Positions 1-12,440 of a stretch of DNA of 64,000 bases are shown one piece after another. Positions within the stretch are counted from its first letter, which is position 1, and each line of letters opens with the position of its first letter. The notes below the pieces were generated by a model, which was not told the DNA's origin, ran no database searches, and saw nothing but the letters and a program-made list of their open reading frames with translations. Position numbers and translations under genes: made by a program. This stretch comes from Prosapia bicincta (lineage: Eukaryota; Arthropoda; Insecta; Hemiptera; Cercopidae). The stretch covers positions 177,710,386 to 177,774,385 of the forward strand of contig JBAIZL010000005.1 of assembly GCA_036971475.1 (NCBI GenBank), written 5' to 3'.

Positions 1-1158
1 AGTTCATCAATTATATTGTTGACACTATTATTTGTAGCTCTTTAGCATCTATCATTATTTGACAACATTTTGGTGTTTTATACTGAAAATTACACACATT
101 AAGTGACATACATATTTAAATATAACATGATAATAATTTATACAAATAAATTTTGTGTTTATAAATATATTTCTAGAAGTATTAGAGGAATTTACTTCCT
201 AGTGATTTTATTACAATTTATATTTGTGCACCCAAACATAAATCTCAAGGATTACTGTTTTTTAATCTTATTTTTACAAAAAAAAACAAATTCATATTAA
301 TTTTAATTTTATATTAGTTGGATCCTGGTTGCTGAATAAATTTCATATGGACACAAAATTTGATATATGAACTAAAGTAACTCCTAAATAATTAATTTTC
401 TTTATGATTTTCTTCATTCTATTTCTTTCTGTTACTTTGGCTGAATTTAATTAATTTATGTTACAAATGACTTGAAATATTTTCTGTTTGAACTGGCATT
501 CTCATGCATAAATTTCTCTTATTTTATTACCACTAATTCCATCTCTATTTTATGGTTTCTGTTCCTTCAAAATTATACTTCAAATTAGTTTTTTATTAGA
601 TATTTATTCACCTCTTTCTTTTACAAAAATCTCTAACTAGTTATATATTTATTAAATGCTATTTCTTGAATTTATGGTTCTAAAGGAAGTCATGTGGCTA
701 TATATTTTTTTAATTATTAATGATCAATTGGTTACAAAAATTTTATCTGAACAGATATGAACTTAATATTTTTTCAAAATTCAATAAATGATTGTATTGT
801 TATTAAAATTCTGATTTGCCCCAAAACTATCACTGCGCTTCTCCTCTTCTATCATGGTTTTGGGTCGAAAAGTCCTTCGGTGTTCTCTAGGAATGGATTC
901 TTGCTGCACTCGCTTTTGATTGGTTTTAGAGCCTCCTTTAAAACTGTTTATAAATTATTACATTATAAAAATTTCAATTTCGAATCACAGACTTCGAAAC
1001 TTATGACTTATTATCATAAGCTTGCAGACAGACATTCTCCACTTCCATCTTTGGCTAATTTTTTATTTTAGCCACGGACCGGCATTTTAAAGTTTCCTGA
1101 GAAAGATGTTCATAAAACTGCTCTCTCATCACAAGAGTTTTTATTTATATTCCTTCTA
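1..1158. other. AT-rich non-coding stretch
   Basis: No convincing gene seen. Probably a 5' intron of the GalNAc-transferase gene, but this cannot be shown. On the minus strand 845-950 reads a short coding-like frame (TVLKEALKPIKSECSKNPFL), interrupted by stops, which may belong with the relic at 1159-1326. Confidence 0.4.
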
Positions 1159-1326
1159 TCAGGCATCCCCTCTACATTGGCCTGGATATTGTTGGTGATA
1201 TTCAATTGGTCGTTGTATGTTACCTTTGGAACTTGCACTCCTATCGAACTTTGTACATTTCATTCCAGAATTTGTGTTAGTTTTTACACTTTTACTATAA
1301 CTGTCACTTGTAGTTTTTAGCGCCAT
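1159..1326 (-). pseudogene. Unrecognised coding-like relic (55 codons)
   Basis: Minus strand, ATG at 1326 to TGA at 1159: begins MALKTTSDSYSKSVKTNTNS. A second overlapping frame, IGVQVPKVTYNDQLNITNNI followed by QANVEGMPDRRNINKNSCDE, continues across the same stretch, suggesting a frameshifted older coding sequence. The higher GC and coding-like composition differ from the flanking introns. I do not recognise the protein; a transposon ORF1/gag-like relic is a guess. Confidence 0.25.
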
Positions 1327-1914
1327 GGTCTGTTTTACACCTTTAGATTTTATTAGAAACTTGAATGATGTTATATGCCATTTGGTTCCCTAGTTACACT
1401 TTATTGGCGTTGTAAAAGACTTACACTTGACATTTTTATAATTTTGGGCTGATCAAATAACCATTTAATAATTACAATTTTGATGTTTAGGAAAATTGTT
1501 AATATATGATTATTTTATTTCAATTACTGTATTGTTATATTGTTTACAATGTTCTGAAACTATTGGTTTTATATTTTTGGTTTGTTTACTCTGGTGCTTT
1601 TTTTTATAATTTTATTTTTTATTTAAATTACCTTACATAATAAACATGAATAATATTTAAATTCTGAATAAGAATAAAATTAGTCCATTAGTACCGGGAT
1701 GCTGAGCTTCGCTTGAATAAGACAAACCATTTATGGTAAGTTAAATAAAGTAAAATACAAAAATTTATTTATTATATACACATTATATCATATTATACAT
1801 ATCAACTTCCATATCGTTTGGGTTGTCTGTTGGCATTGGAGGAGCATTAGAACGATTGTTCAGAGCTTCATTCCATACTTCATTGCGGGCGTGTGTGGTA
1901 TTGGATGGCGGTAA
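1327..1914. other. AT-rich stretch, no gene seen
   Basis: Mostly low-complexity AT. 1783-1914 has a somewhat coding-like minus frame (NRSNAPPMPTDNPNDMEVD) that runs on into the tandem repeat; it could be the C-terminus of an unidentified mobile-element protein, but the evidence is too thin to call. Confidence 0.3.
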
Positions 1915-2770
1915 AAATTGAGTTATATAAGTATAACATGGGAGCTCTAGGAGCCACTGGGGCAGAATCTCGAATTTTCCAAAGGTTGAGATCGGTGAAA
2001 ATCGATTTCTCAAGGCTGAAACCACTCCCCTCCCCAATTCAAAATATCTTAAATTCTTGGGCGAAAAAAAAGTTTGCACGGGCTAGTGCTTAGGTTCATA
2101 AGTATAACATGGAAACTCTAGGAGCTACTGTGGCGGAATCCCAAATTTTCCTAAGGTTGAGACCGATGCCACTCGATTTCCTGTGGGCGAAATCTCCCTC
2201 CTGAATTAAAAATACCTTGTGGTTAGTCCAGGACCGTGCTAGGTTCCATTAGGATAACGTGGGAATTCTAGGAAGCACTATGGCGAAATACCGAATTTTC
2301 CTAAAGTTAAGACTGGTGGCAGTTGATTTCACGTAGCCGAAAACTGCAAAACAATATTTAAAAGAAAGTAAAAATCGTTTAGCAAAAAATAGTTTGTCAG
2401 GGAGTGGTAACTCTAGTAGCAACTGGGGCTGAATCCCGAATTTTCCTAACTTTGAGGCTGGTGCCAATCGATTTCCCGTGGTCAAAAACTTCTGAAAAAT
2501 AAAAAATCCATTTGCGAAAAGAAGGTTTATCCAGGCCCGTCTTTAGTTCCATAAGGATAACATGGGAACGCTAAGAACCACAGAGGCAGAATCCCAAATT
2601 TTCCCAAGGTTGAGACCAGTGCCCATCGATTTCACATAACCAAAATTCTAAAAAAAATTATAAATCCTTTGGCGAAAAAAAAAAATTTGTCAGGAGGTGC
2701 TAATTATAAAAGCACCTGCTGCGGAATCCTGAATTTTCCCTAGTTTGAGTGATTCGACAATGGTCAAGTG
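1915..2770 (+). repeat. Degenerate tandem array, ~150-bp unit, about 5.5 copies
   Basis: A block of the form AACATGGGAACTCTAGGAGC, then a GAATTTTCC..AGGTTGAGA core and an ATCGATTTC end, recurs with the core at about 1972, 2142, 2293, 2437, 2595 and 2732 (spacing 137-170 bp). Units are diverged and differ in short A-rich spacers. Composition is richer in G/C than the flanks, as expected of an old satellite-like array or the internal repeats of a mobile element. Confidence 0.8.
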
Positions 2771-2852
2771 ACCGAAAGGTACCTCATCACATAAGGTAAA
2801 ATTATTACACTTAGTGGTAGAAAAAAGTATTTACAAGTAATAATAATAACTT

Positions 2853-2960
<108 letters not shown>

Positions 2961-3345
2961 AATAATTGGTAAATTCACTTTTATAAGTCTTAATAAAAAT
3001 TTATAAGTTAAAAGAAATAACGATTCAATGCTGCTTTTGTTACAAAAATTTTAATATCTTAATATGACATTCCTTATTTTCTTTTATAAAGTCACTTACT
3101 AATTACAAAGTCTTATTTCATCCACAAAGAATTACAAAAATTAAGCTTTATTAGCCTAAGTCTAAAATTTGTTTATGGCAGCAAGAAGTTTAGTTATAAA
3201 TTTTAATATTAATTGAATTTGATTTAATTACTTTAATTTGAGCTTGAGCTCTCCTTATCTCGGGTTAATAGGTGGGTTTTCTAAATTTTGAATAATAAAA
3301 TTTGAGTTAGCACTTTCAAAAAAATATCTAAGTTACAATTCTTAC

Positions 3346-5748
3346 TTCTTACTTCTTATTACGAGCTTCCAAGGTTGGCCTCGATGGCTCGATGTCTCCT
3401 ATACACACACTCTGCCAATGACCAGAAACAACTTTCTTTCAAGATTCTGTCCAGGGTACATTCCCGTCCTAGTTGCTTTACCAAGGGACTCCTTGTTGCT
3501 GCTGTTACAGGACACTTCAAAAGTATGTGCTCTAATGTTTCCTCTTCTTGCTTGCACACTCCACAGATAGAGTCGTTAGTAATATGAAACCTTTTCAAAT
3601 ATGTATTGGTGACAATGTGTCCCATACGAGCTCGTGCCGCAAAAGATGCCACTGAACGTGATAATGACTTGAAGATCTTTGGATCATTAGGTTGTTTTTG
3701 TAATGAATAATATTCGCGCCCAGTATTGCATTCTCTCCATTTCTTTCTCCAACAGATGTGAGATTCTTTATCACCTGCCTCTTTGCAATTAGTTAAGGAG
3801 TAACAACTTTCAGGAGATGGAAACAAGTTGCAAGACGCCTTGGCAGATCTGTCAGCTTCCTCATTCCCAGGAACACCACAATGACTGGGGATCCATTGAA
3901 ATACAATATTTTTCTGTTCTAAGTTTTTTAACAATTTAGTTATTTCAGATGTTCGAAAATGGTAGTCTGTAGTGTGCTGTACTTGAAGGGCTTGAAGGGC
4001 CGACCTGGAATCGGTAAGAATGCAGATGTTCTGTGCATCCATAGTATTGCCAAAAACCAAAGCAGCATTTAAGGCCATCAATTCAGCATTCATACTTGAA
4101 GCGGAATCGCAGGGCACATAGTAATCCTCGTTTAATTCTGGACAATGAAACGCTGCACCTCCCCTATGGTTCTCTTTATCAACGGAACCATCTGTGTAGA
4201 TTTTTACAAAGTTGTTATATGTGGTGTTTATCAATTCCATAGCGACAGATTTTAGTAGGTGAGGTGAATCTTCTTTTGTGAGTGAACCAGGAATTTCAAG
4301 ATTGGTTTTTATTGGGATTCGAAGCCAGGGTTGTTGTTCCAAAACAACTGGAATTTTTTCTGATTCCATTGTGTTTAATGATTCGCAGGGTTTGTTATGA
4401 TGGTAGAACAGTGACTGTCGGATGTTAGTTACCAATGCAATGTTAGAAAGAGTGTTAAGTGAAATTGCCTTCATCTGAAAATGTTTCTTCCACATTCTGT
4501 TTTTTATATATAAGTCAAAGGGCATGACTGACAGTTCAATTTCCATAGACTGTATACTTGTGGTTTTTGGACATCCCAAACAAATCCTCAGAGATGAGTT
4601 CTGTAATATTTGTAATTTTCGAATATGAGTTTCAGCTGTTCCACCCCAAACTTCACAACAATACATGATTTTTGATCTTACAAAGGACAAATAAAAATTC
4701 CTTAATATATATGTATCTGCTCCCCATGCCCTGCTGGCTATAACTTTCAACGCTTTTATTCTATTTGCACATTTGTCCGCTATGAAATGGACATGTTCTT
4801 TCCACAGTAGTTTTGGATCTAGTTTAATACCCAGAAGTACAGGATTTGGGTTATGCCGCAGTACGTTTCCATTTAAGTTTATAACTGGTTTATAGTTTTT
4901 GTGCAAGTATCGCCTGGAGAAGAAGCATACTTCAGTTTTTGATAGTGAAATGGTTAGTCCCCATTTTTCAGACCACTCAGAGATTTTGGTAAGTGCCTTT
5001 TCCAGTTGGTGAGTAGAAGCAGTTGGGTCTTTATCAGTGGCCCAGATAGTGACATCATCTGCAAAAATAGCCATGCCGATGCCTGGAAGGTCTATATTCC
5101 CTAAATTTTGCATCATTATGTTAAAAAGAGTAGGACTAATGACTGACCCCTGTGGTATTCCGTTTAGAGTACATTCTTCTTCAGAGTAGGTATCATTGAT
5201 CTTAGTTTTAATTTTCCTATCCTTAAGGAAGTCTACAATGTATTTCAATATCCTCCCTTTTAAACCGATTTCCATACACTGCGAAATAATAGATATGCGT
5301 GAGACCTTATCAAAGGCTGCTTCGAAATCGATGAACACCGCTGATGTACACATTTTGTTTGAGAATCCGGTATATATACTTTCTGTAAAGTTTAGTAAAG
5401 CATCACAGGTGCTTCGTTTAGGTCTGAACCCGAAAAGACATGAACCCAGCAGATTATAATTTTCAAGCCTCCAAGTTAAGCGGTTATTAACCAGTCTCTC
5501 CAAAAGTTTACCGAGACATGATGTCAAGGCTATAGGCCTGTAAGAAGAAGCAAGTTCAGGAGATTTTCCTGGTTTTACAAGTGGAATAATTATAGCCTGT
5601 TTCCATTTTTGTGGTATGTTACCTGTCTCCCAGATTTGTGTAAAATTGCATCTTATTTCTTCCATAAATGACTCAGAACAATGCTGTAACATTAAATTAT
5701 GAATGTTATCTTCTCCTGGCGTAGATGACTTCAATTGTGCTACTGCAC
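3346..5748 (-). mobile_element. 5'-truncated RNase H-bearing non-LTR retrotransposon (I/jockey-like)
   Basis: The insert is flanked by a 16-bp direct repeat AAGTTACAATTCTTAC at 3330-3345 and 5749-5764, read as the target-site duplication. The element runs on the minus strand; its 3' end is a short (GTAAGAA)n-type tail directly after the stop codon, so there is almost no 3' UTR. The 5' part (ORF1, endonuclease and the start of the RT) is missing, the usual result of incomplete target-primed reverse transcription. The copy sits inside interspersed repeat copy A. Confidence 0.93.
3359..5748 (-). CDS. Reverse transcriptase / RNase H polyprotein, N-terminally truncated
   Basis: Uninterrupted frame of roughly 795 codons from the 5' truncation point (near 5748) to TAA at 3359; no authentic start remains (the first element-derived residues read LKSSTPGEDN). 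Reverse transcriptase motifs in order: SSYRPIALTSCLGKLLE, FIDFEAAFDKV (motif A), GIPQGSVISPTLFNIMM (motif B), FADDVTIWA (motif C, catalytic DD). Then RNase H: KIYTDGSVD, MNAELMALNAAL, ILTDSRSALQAL and PSHCGVPGNEEADRSA with the D, E, D, H/D set. The C-terminus has a zinc-knuckle-like CGVCKQEEETLEHILLKCP. Intact frame plus clear TSD imply a recent insertion. Clade (I, LOA or related) is inferred only from the RNase H domain. Confidence 0.92.
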
Positions 5749-6657
5749 AAGTTACAATTCTTACAAGCTAAAATTTTTTTACAAGTTATTTGGTTTCTAA
5801 TTAAATAATTTCCTGAATAATGTCTTCTTAATCGATCAGTTCAATGATTTGGCTTAATGTTATTCTGTAATTATGATTTGAATACGATACTGCACTTTCC
5901 GCACCAGTTAAAAAATATAATTTCTACAGCCAATCTTGAAACACGTCTGCCTCGTTCAAATGCTCTGTCCCCACTAACTGACGCTGCCTTTTTAGCAATA
6001 AAATGGCCAAGTCGTCAATTTCCGCTATTTTCTCGTTTATTCCTTGTAACAGCTTTACGGATGTCATGTTCACCGCCTCTGATACACTTCTTCTTCTTAA
6101 CAACTGCACTTAAATTTCTTTGCAAAACAATTGCATTTAAATCTTATTTCCCAAACTGTTTTAGATTATATCTCCACGAGAAATATTTAAAACGAATATC
6201 TTTTGCCGGTCAATGCGCACGCAACTGCACAAATTCGTTCTCCCATCTTGTTTACTTCAGAACCTTTCACTAGCTTGCCGTTTGAAAGTTTTAAGTGTAT
6301 TTGTATCGTTCTTTTGTTCTATTCAAATTGTTATCTATTAATTACTTCTAATACATTTTCTTATAAATAGTGATTTGTGTGTTTTTTTTTCTTTTTATAT
6401 AAAATCTTGTGATTAGATCTAAAATGTGCCCATGTGCATTTTCTACACAAGTGAAATTAGGTTATGTTTACATTTCGTTACTGGTATATTTTAGTAATTT
6501 TTTTACATACTGAATTTATTTATATATATTTATCTTATTTTGTAAGTGCCTTTTATATATATAATACTTCAAAATGTTACAATATATATATATGTGTGTG
6601 TGTATACAACATTAGTTTATGAAAAGGCTAAAACCTATTTTAATGTATCTTATTCAG

Positions 6658-6824
6658 ATGTAAAGATAAACAGTATCCAGCAATGTTGCCATCAACATCT
6701 ATTGTAATTGTGTTCCACAACGAAGCCTGGTCAACATTACTTCGAACTGTTTGGAGTGCTATCAACCGTTCTCCAAGACCATTACTCAAAGAAATCATTT
6801 TAGTAGATGATGCTAGCGAAAGAG
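6658..6824 (+). CDS. GALNT: GalNAc-transferase exon: start of catalytic domain (GT1 motif)
   Basis: Acceptor TTATTCAG precedes 6658 and donor GTAATA follows 6824. The exon opens with one base of a split codon, then reads [20 protein letters not shown] and continues [11 protein letters not shown] through [14 protein letters not shown]. This is the first half of the GT-A Rossmann-like domain of GT27 enzymes: the [13 protein letters not shown] block and the IILVDDASE strand that forms part of the UDP-sugar site. It ends with one base (G) of a Glu codon completed at 11805. The upstream neighbour is a repeat copy ending near 6590, so the preceding exon was not located. Confidence 0.95.
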
Positions 6825-9800
6825 GTAATATATTTAATTAATTACATTGTGTGTACAATCTTAAAATTCAAACAATATTTATTTAGTTAATTTTAAATGT
6901 GATATCTAAAACTCATAGTTTTGTTTGTAAAACCATTGTATATAATAATTTAGCATTATCAAATTATACAATTAATCAATTTCAGTTTAAAACCAATAAT
7001 TTGTTTTGTGATTGTTTTGACTGACTTGATACATATTTATAGTACAATATTGTCTTTTTAGTATTTTATAAGTGTGCGTGTATCAACTGTGGGTGTGTGA
7101 GTGAGTGATAACAAATTAAGACTAAATGTAATATATTAAAGTTTTTTCAATAAAATAATATTGATTATATTGGACCTTGTAGATGTTTTGGCAAGTTTAT
7201 CATAGATTTTTTTCAAAATTCTACAAATATTTGGTTTTTTATTTGAACTTTTACAATTTTTGTAGAATTTTATAATTTCTTATATTTACAAGTAAAGAAG
7301 CTAAGAAAAGTAAAACTGACCTGGAAGCATAGACGTTTCCAACAGGTCGTTGTGTAAAAGAAATAGGGTTGGATAAAAGAAACAGTTAAAAAGTACTAAC
7401 ACTAAAAATTGTGGTATTATCAAGTAACATTGTGAAATATTAGTTTCTCCATGTTTTAACAATATTAGACAAGGATGTGTATTCATGACTAATTTAGTAC
7501 TCATAGAGTGTATATATTTAATAAGTGAAATGAACATTTTGTTCATAAGCATCAGCTGTTAATAACAAGGTCAAACTATTATGACTTTGGAATCCAAAGC
7601 AATGAAATTAAGCACAAATATTTGCATAATGATAGTGCAATATTGAAACTAGTGTTTGCCTATGCAGCTAATAATATCATTGTGACCATATATGTACTTG
7701 TAATTATAGAAGCTTTCTTTATGAACAAGTGCTATGAACAGTTGTAAAAATTATTGTAACAGATCTCTTGGGTTTTTATAAATCATTAATTTGTGCAAAT
7801 AAAATAATTGTTTAATGCACTTTTTAAAAATATATGTTTGAAGCAAAAATTATTGTAACAGATTTCTTGGGTTTTATGAATCATTAATTTGTGCAAATTA
7901 CAAAATGGTTTAATCCATTTTTTTTAAATATATGATTAAAGAAATTAGTAATTACAAGAATCGCTAACACTAAAATAGCACTTCAAAAAATAAAAACTTG
8001 AGTACATTGTTTGTGGTAATTTTAAAATTGAAACGTTTGTTTACAATTATGGCCAAGAGGCTCTCACCTTCAAATTTCAAAATCAGTCATTAACACAAAT
8101 TAAACCAAGTTAGCAAAATGTTTATAAATAAATTAGCTAAATTATAGACCTAAATTTAATTATTAATAATTACTTTTTAATTTCCTTAACTTTATGTGAA
8201 AATTAAATTCTTTAATTGTAAAGTATATAATTTTGCCATTTATAACTTCAGTTTGTATGTAAATTACACTTAGCCCAAGATTGAGATAATTTTGTTCTCC
8301 ATATTTGCTACCTTAAGTAAAATGAATTATCTATTTTGAAAAAATAAAAAATATTTCTGCCTATATTAAAATTTTTTTAAAGTAACAGAATTATTAAACA
8401 AAGTTTATAATCTCCAAATCCTTAGTTTTTTTATTAAAAAAATTTAGTAAAGCCTATAGATTATAAAAGGTATAAGATTTATATAGTATTATTTTCTCAG
8501 ACAAAATTTAATAAAGGTAAGTTTAAAATTATGTTATACATTTCTAAGGTCATTATTACACTCATTAGAATACATAATTACATTGGACTTAATTTGATTT
8601 AAAATGATGATGGCTATTTGGTCACGCTTTACATATTGCTATACATGTTGCTATATGTATAATTCTATTAGAAGCTCAAGTTAATAAAATAGATCATGTT
8701 TAATTTAACTTTAGTTATTTTTTCAACCATATTAATTGCTTTGTATCTTTTTTTTTAAGTTTGTTCTTAATGATTTTGTTTTGTCAATTGTCTAAATATT
8801 ATTGCTATTATATTAATTTATTTTGAAAAGGCCAATGAATTTGCTAGCGATTATAAGTGTATATAATTTAGAAGAGTTTTTGCATTATCTTTTTAATGGA
8901 TATGTATTTATATGAAATAAAATTGAAACACAACAGTGTAACACTTCAAAATTAATAATTTTATGTTAATCTGATATTAACAACAGTGTTATTTGCTCTG
9001 TGGAATTCCTAGAATCAAGTCCCTAAATATTAAATTTATAATGTTACTGTTGTAGAATCTATGTATTATTACAAATACTTTCTGTTTTTAAAATATAGGT
9101 ACTACTGTGTAAGAATTATTTTTAATCTATTTCTTCAGAACATCAACAAAAACTAATTCAGTGACAAGTTTAACATTTTGTATATTAAGCCCAAGTATAG
9201 GTCAGGTTCTCCCAGACCCCTATTCTAACGAGGTCTGAGTTAAGGAGAGAGTATAACACAGTAAAAAATTCCATATGATTTTGTTATCAACTAAATATTA
9301 GTTTTCACTATTTCACATTGTTCTACAAGATACATGTTTTTTAATACCATCTTTGTGAATAATGTTTTACTATCTGTTCAGCTGTAAGAAAAATAATTCA
9401 GATGTTAGTTTAACATATGAGGTAGTGATTGTCCTCTTTGTTGTGTTAGATTCTTGTTTACCAATAATATTTCTAGCTTTTATACAAACATAAGATTATA
9501 TTTTAGTTTGATTTCTCTTCAACAGTTTATTTATCATAGTTTCTATATTGCAAGACAACTCAAAGAAAAGGTGTTTTAGAGTATTATATCAATGTGGATG
9601 TTATAGATTATTAAGGTATTGAGATTTTATTCTTTGAACTAGCAGAAAGTCTTTAAAATTGTGTATTTTAAGAATTTAAATTTAGAATAATTTAAATTAA
9701 GAATTCAGCATTTTCTTCAAATGTTACAAAGACTAAGCTAAAGAATAAAAGATATTTGTCAAGGAATAGTATAGTCTATTAATAGTAAATTTTAATACAG

Positions 9801-11804
9801 TTGAGTCTTGAAATATTATTTTCAGTACTTATTTTACTTTTGCTGAATTCATTGCAAACCTAATGGCAAATATTATGCCTTTGTTGTCCCTTTTATAGTT
9901 AAAATTTACGACTCTTTTTAGTGCTTAGTAATAAAACTTGTATAACCCTCTATGAATCTTAACAATGGTATTGCTGCAAGGATTAACAAGATTTTTAATT
10001 GAATAAAATTTCAAGATAATTCACAATTAATCTTTTCATTGAATTCAACACGTTTTCTTGCAGTGTAATTTACCCAAAAGGTTGTAGGAAAGTACACGTT
10101 TAAATTTAAAGCCCAGTTAAAATGATGTTAAAATATTTTTTTATTGTTAGAACTAATTTGGCTTCAAAAATCAATTATATTTTTATCCAAATACATGACA
10201 TATTTAACAGAGCAATAAGTATCTCTCATCACAGGCATTGAAAAAGGTTACACACCCCAGAAAATGTGTCACATTATTTTAAATATATTTAGCAAGAATT
10301 TTGCATGTTTTGGGGTTTTAGAGGAAAAGCTGTTGCTGCATTAATTAACAAGAATATAATTATTTCAATAAATGAAATCATTTCTAATTTGTCAAATCAA
10401 TATTAACATGATAAAAACAACTATTAAAGTAGGTTAACATTAAAAAAATTTAAAATTGCCTGTTAAATTGATGTAAAATAGAGGCTGGTTGGAGTTTTCA
10501 ATATGAATAGTAAAACTAATCATTTAGTTACTACAGTATTAGTTTTATGTCAATGATTTGTCAAATGATTGGATTACAAATTTTTTAACAGATTAAAAGA
10601 ACTATTATAATATTACTATTTTTTAAGCTAATCACTATATCAGTTAGAAATATAATTTGATTTCAACATTTTTAAACAAATTAATCATTAGAATAATAAA
10701 TACTATTCTAATTGCTTAGTAATGTAGCATGAAGAACTTTAAACACATTGATTGAATGTTTTATATAATTTAATAAATACTAAATGGGTCATTTTTCCTA
10801 AATAAAATAAATCCCTTGCTCTCTATTGGAATTGAAACCATCCCCTCATACTTATCAAGCAAGATTAGAGAACTATTCAACCAACTGTGTATGTGATGGA
10901 AATGGTTTATTGATATTAGTTTTTTCTACAGCAATTTATGCAAAAAGTTATGGACATGTAGAGCTTACAATCTTGATCTGGTTAGTCTTACCAGAATATA
11001 ATAGACTGTTCATGGATTATCACTTGCAGTATATTAATTTTCAAAATACAATAATGATCACCTAAATCATACTGCTCTCAGAATGTTTACTGACTTATTA
11101 ACTTTGTCAAATCTACTCTCTTAACCTGCTTGATGGGATCAGTGAGAGATACCACTTTATTATATCACTTTCTGCAAATAGTTTATTTTCAAATATTAGT
11201 ACTGTTATGTAAGCAGATATGTAACTAGATTTACGAAATTAGTGTTTTTGCTTTCAGAACCACGATATGACATTCGAATTAATTTTAAAATTAAGGTAGC
11301 TCAATAATGTGTCAACAAACAACTACAGCATTCAGTATAAAAACTAATTATTTTCATCAACTTTAAACTTAATTTTTTGTATTCTGATATTTTTAGCGCA
11401 ATTAAAATACTAATATGTTATTTTAACTGGATGTCCATCCTGTTAAGTTAAACAGAATACTTTTAATGTAGTCTACCAATTTATTATTTTTTTTATATGG
11501 CTTCCCTATATAATAAAATGTTTAAGGTCGATAAATCATATTACAAAAATTTCATTAAACATTGTGAATAGAACAAATTAATTTTCAAGACCTAAATACC
11601 TCAATCTTCAGACATCGTATAACTAATTTTTATTTTCATTCCTTGAAATATTCTATTTCAACACATCCAATATTTTTAACAGAACTTTTTTGTAAACAAG
11701 CTCAATCTGGTCTAATTGTTTAGAAAAATTAGATTTTATGAAGGAGTGTATTTTTATTTTAATTACTTAAACAGAATAAAATTATGTATTAAATTTTATT
11801 ACAG
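6825..11804. other. Intron, AT-rich, no gene
   Basis: Nothing coding recognised. Contains the tandem duplication at 7746-7940. No transposon ends were identified by eye. Confidence 0.6.
7746..7940 (+). repeat. Tandem duplication, 99-bp period, two copies
   Basis: AAAAATTATTGTAACAGAT starts at 7746 and again at 7845, and the following TCTTGGGTTTT, AATCATTAATTTGTGCAAAT and GTTTAAT..CA blocks repeat with small differences. Confidence 0.85.
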
Positions 11805-12012
11805 AACATTTGGGGAAGAAATTAGAAGAATATGTAAAGTCCTTGCCTGTTCCTGTTCATGTCTTCCGAACAGAAAAACGTTCTGGCCTGATAAGAGCAC
11901 GTCTGCTTGGAGCAAAACATGTTAAAGGACAAGTAATCACATTTCTCGATGCTCACTGTGAATGTGCTGAAGGATGGTTGGAACCATTACTTGCAAGAAT
12001 TGCTGTAGACAG
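11805..12012 (+). CDS. GALNT: GalNAc-transferase exon with the DxH metal motif
   Basis: Acceptor TTTTATTACAG, donor GTTCGAAT (not a strong consensus donor). It reads [40 protein letters not shown], then [23 protein letters not shown] within FLDAHCEC is the DxH motif, whose Asp and His bind Mn2+ together with the His of the later HVFR segment in this family. [12 protein letters not shown] is the conserved block that packs against the nucleotide. It ends with AG of an Arg codon completed at 21569. A Penelope-like RT relic begins within a few tens of bases of the donor on the other strand, unusually close to a constitutive splice site. Confidence 0.95.
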
Positions 12013-12014
12013 GT

Positions 12015-12440
12015 TCGAATTCTTATATACTGTACAATTTGCATTTATATCAAACCCAATAATTGAGACTATGATGTTGAAGGTTTCAAATACAGCTACT
12101 GTATGTTGGTGTACATGTTTGTTATGTCGAGTGATAGTAGTGTTGAATTTTGTGGTATGTTTACATCTTTTATTTTATTTATAAGGTTTCTTCTGTTTAT
12201 GTAAGTGGCTGTGTTCAAGTTGGTAGATTGTCTGATTATTTTGTCCATGTGTTTTGCTAGTTTATGTGCAGAGGTATTTTGGTAGTTAATGATTGCTAGG
12301 ATAGAGATTTTAAGTTTGTGAATTTTAGGGAGAGCTTGGAGGGTAGGTGCTTTAGGAAGGATTTGTTTTAGGTGGTGTTTTTTATTTGTACTGATGATGT
12401 ATTTGGAGTCATTAATTAGTTTTTTAATGGTTTTGGCAAC
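12015..12440 (-). mobile_element. Penelope-like element relic: part of the reverse transcriptase
   Basis: Read on the minus strand from about 12440: IKKLINDSKYIISTNKKHHL, KQILPKAPTLQALPKIHKLK, then HKLAKHMDKIIRQSTNLNTA and [20 protein letters not shown] with NI. The LPKIHK block and the [11 protein letters not shown] catalytic motif A are typical of Penelope-like RTs, which are related to telomerase rather than to LINE RTs. After motif A the frame shifts ([12 protein letters not shown], about 12075-12040). A/C-rich codon use matches the Penelope-like piece at 50320-50595. It abuts exon donor 12012/12013. Boundaries approximate; no TSD found. Confidence 0.72.

Noticed and set aside
1783..2079. 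98-codon minus ORF ending NPNDMEVDMYNMI.
   Set aside because: Most of it is translation of the tandem repeat; only its last ~45 codons look coding-like and no family is recognised.
5857..6273. 138-codon plus ORF in repeat copy A.
   Set aside because: Lies in the interspersed repeat, is not kept open in copy B, and has no recognised motifs.
10826..11065. 79-codon plus ORF.
   Set aside because: No family resemblance, no splice support, typical of chance ORFs in intron sequence.
11716..12184. Two overlapping plus-strand ORFs.
   Set aside because: Exon 11805-12012 extended into introns or read in the wrong frame.
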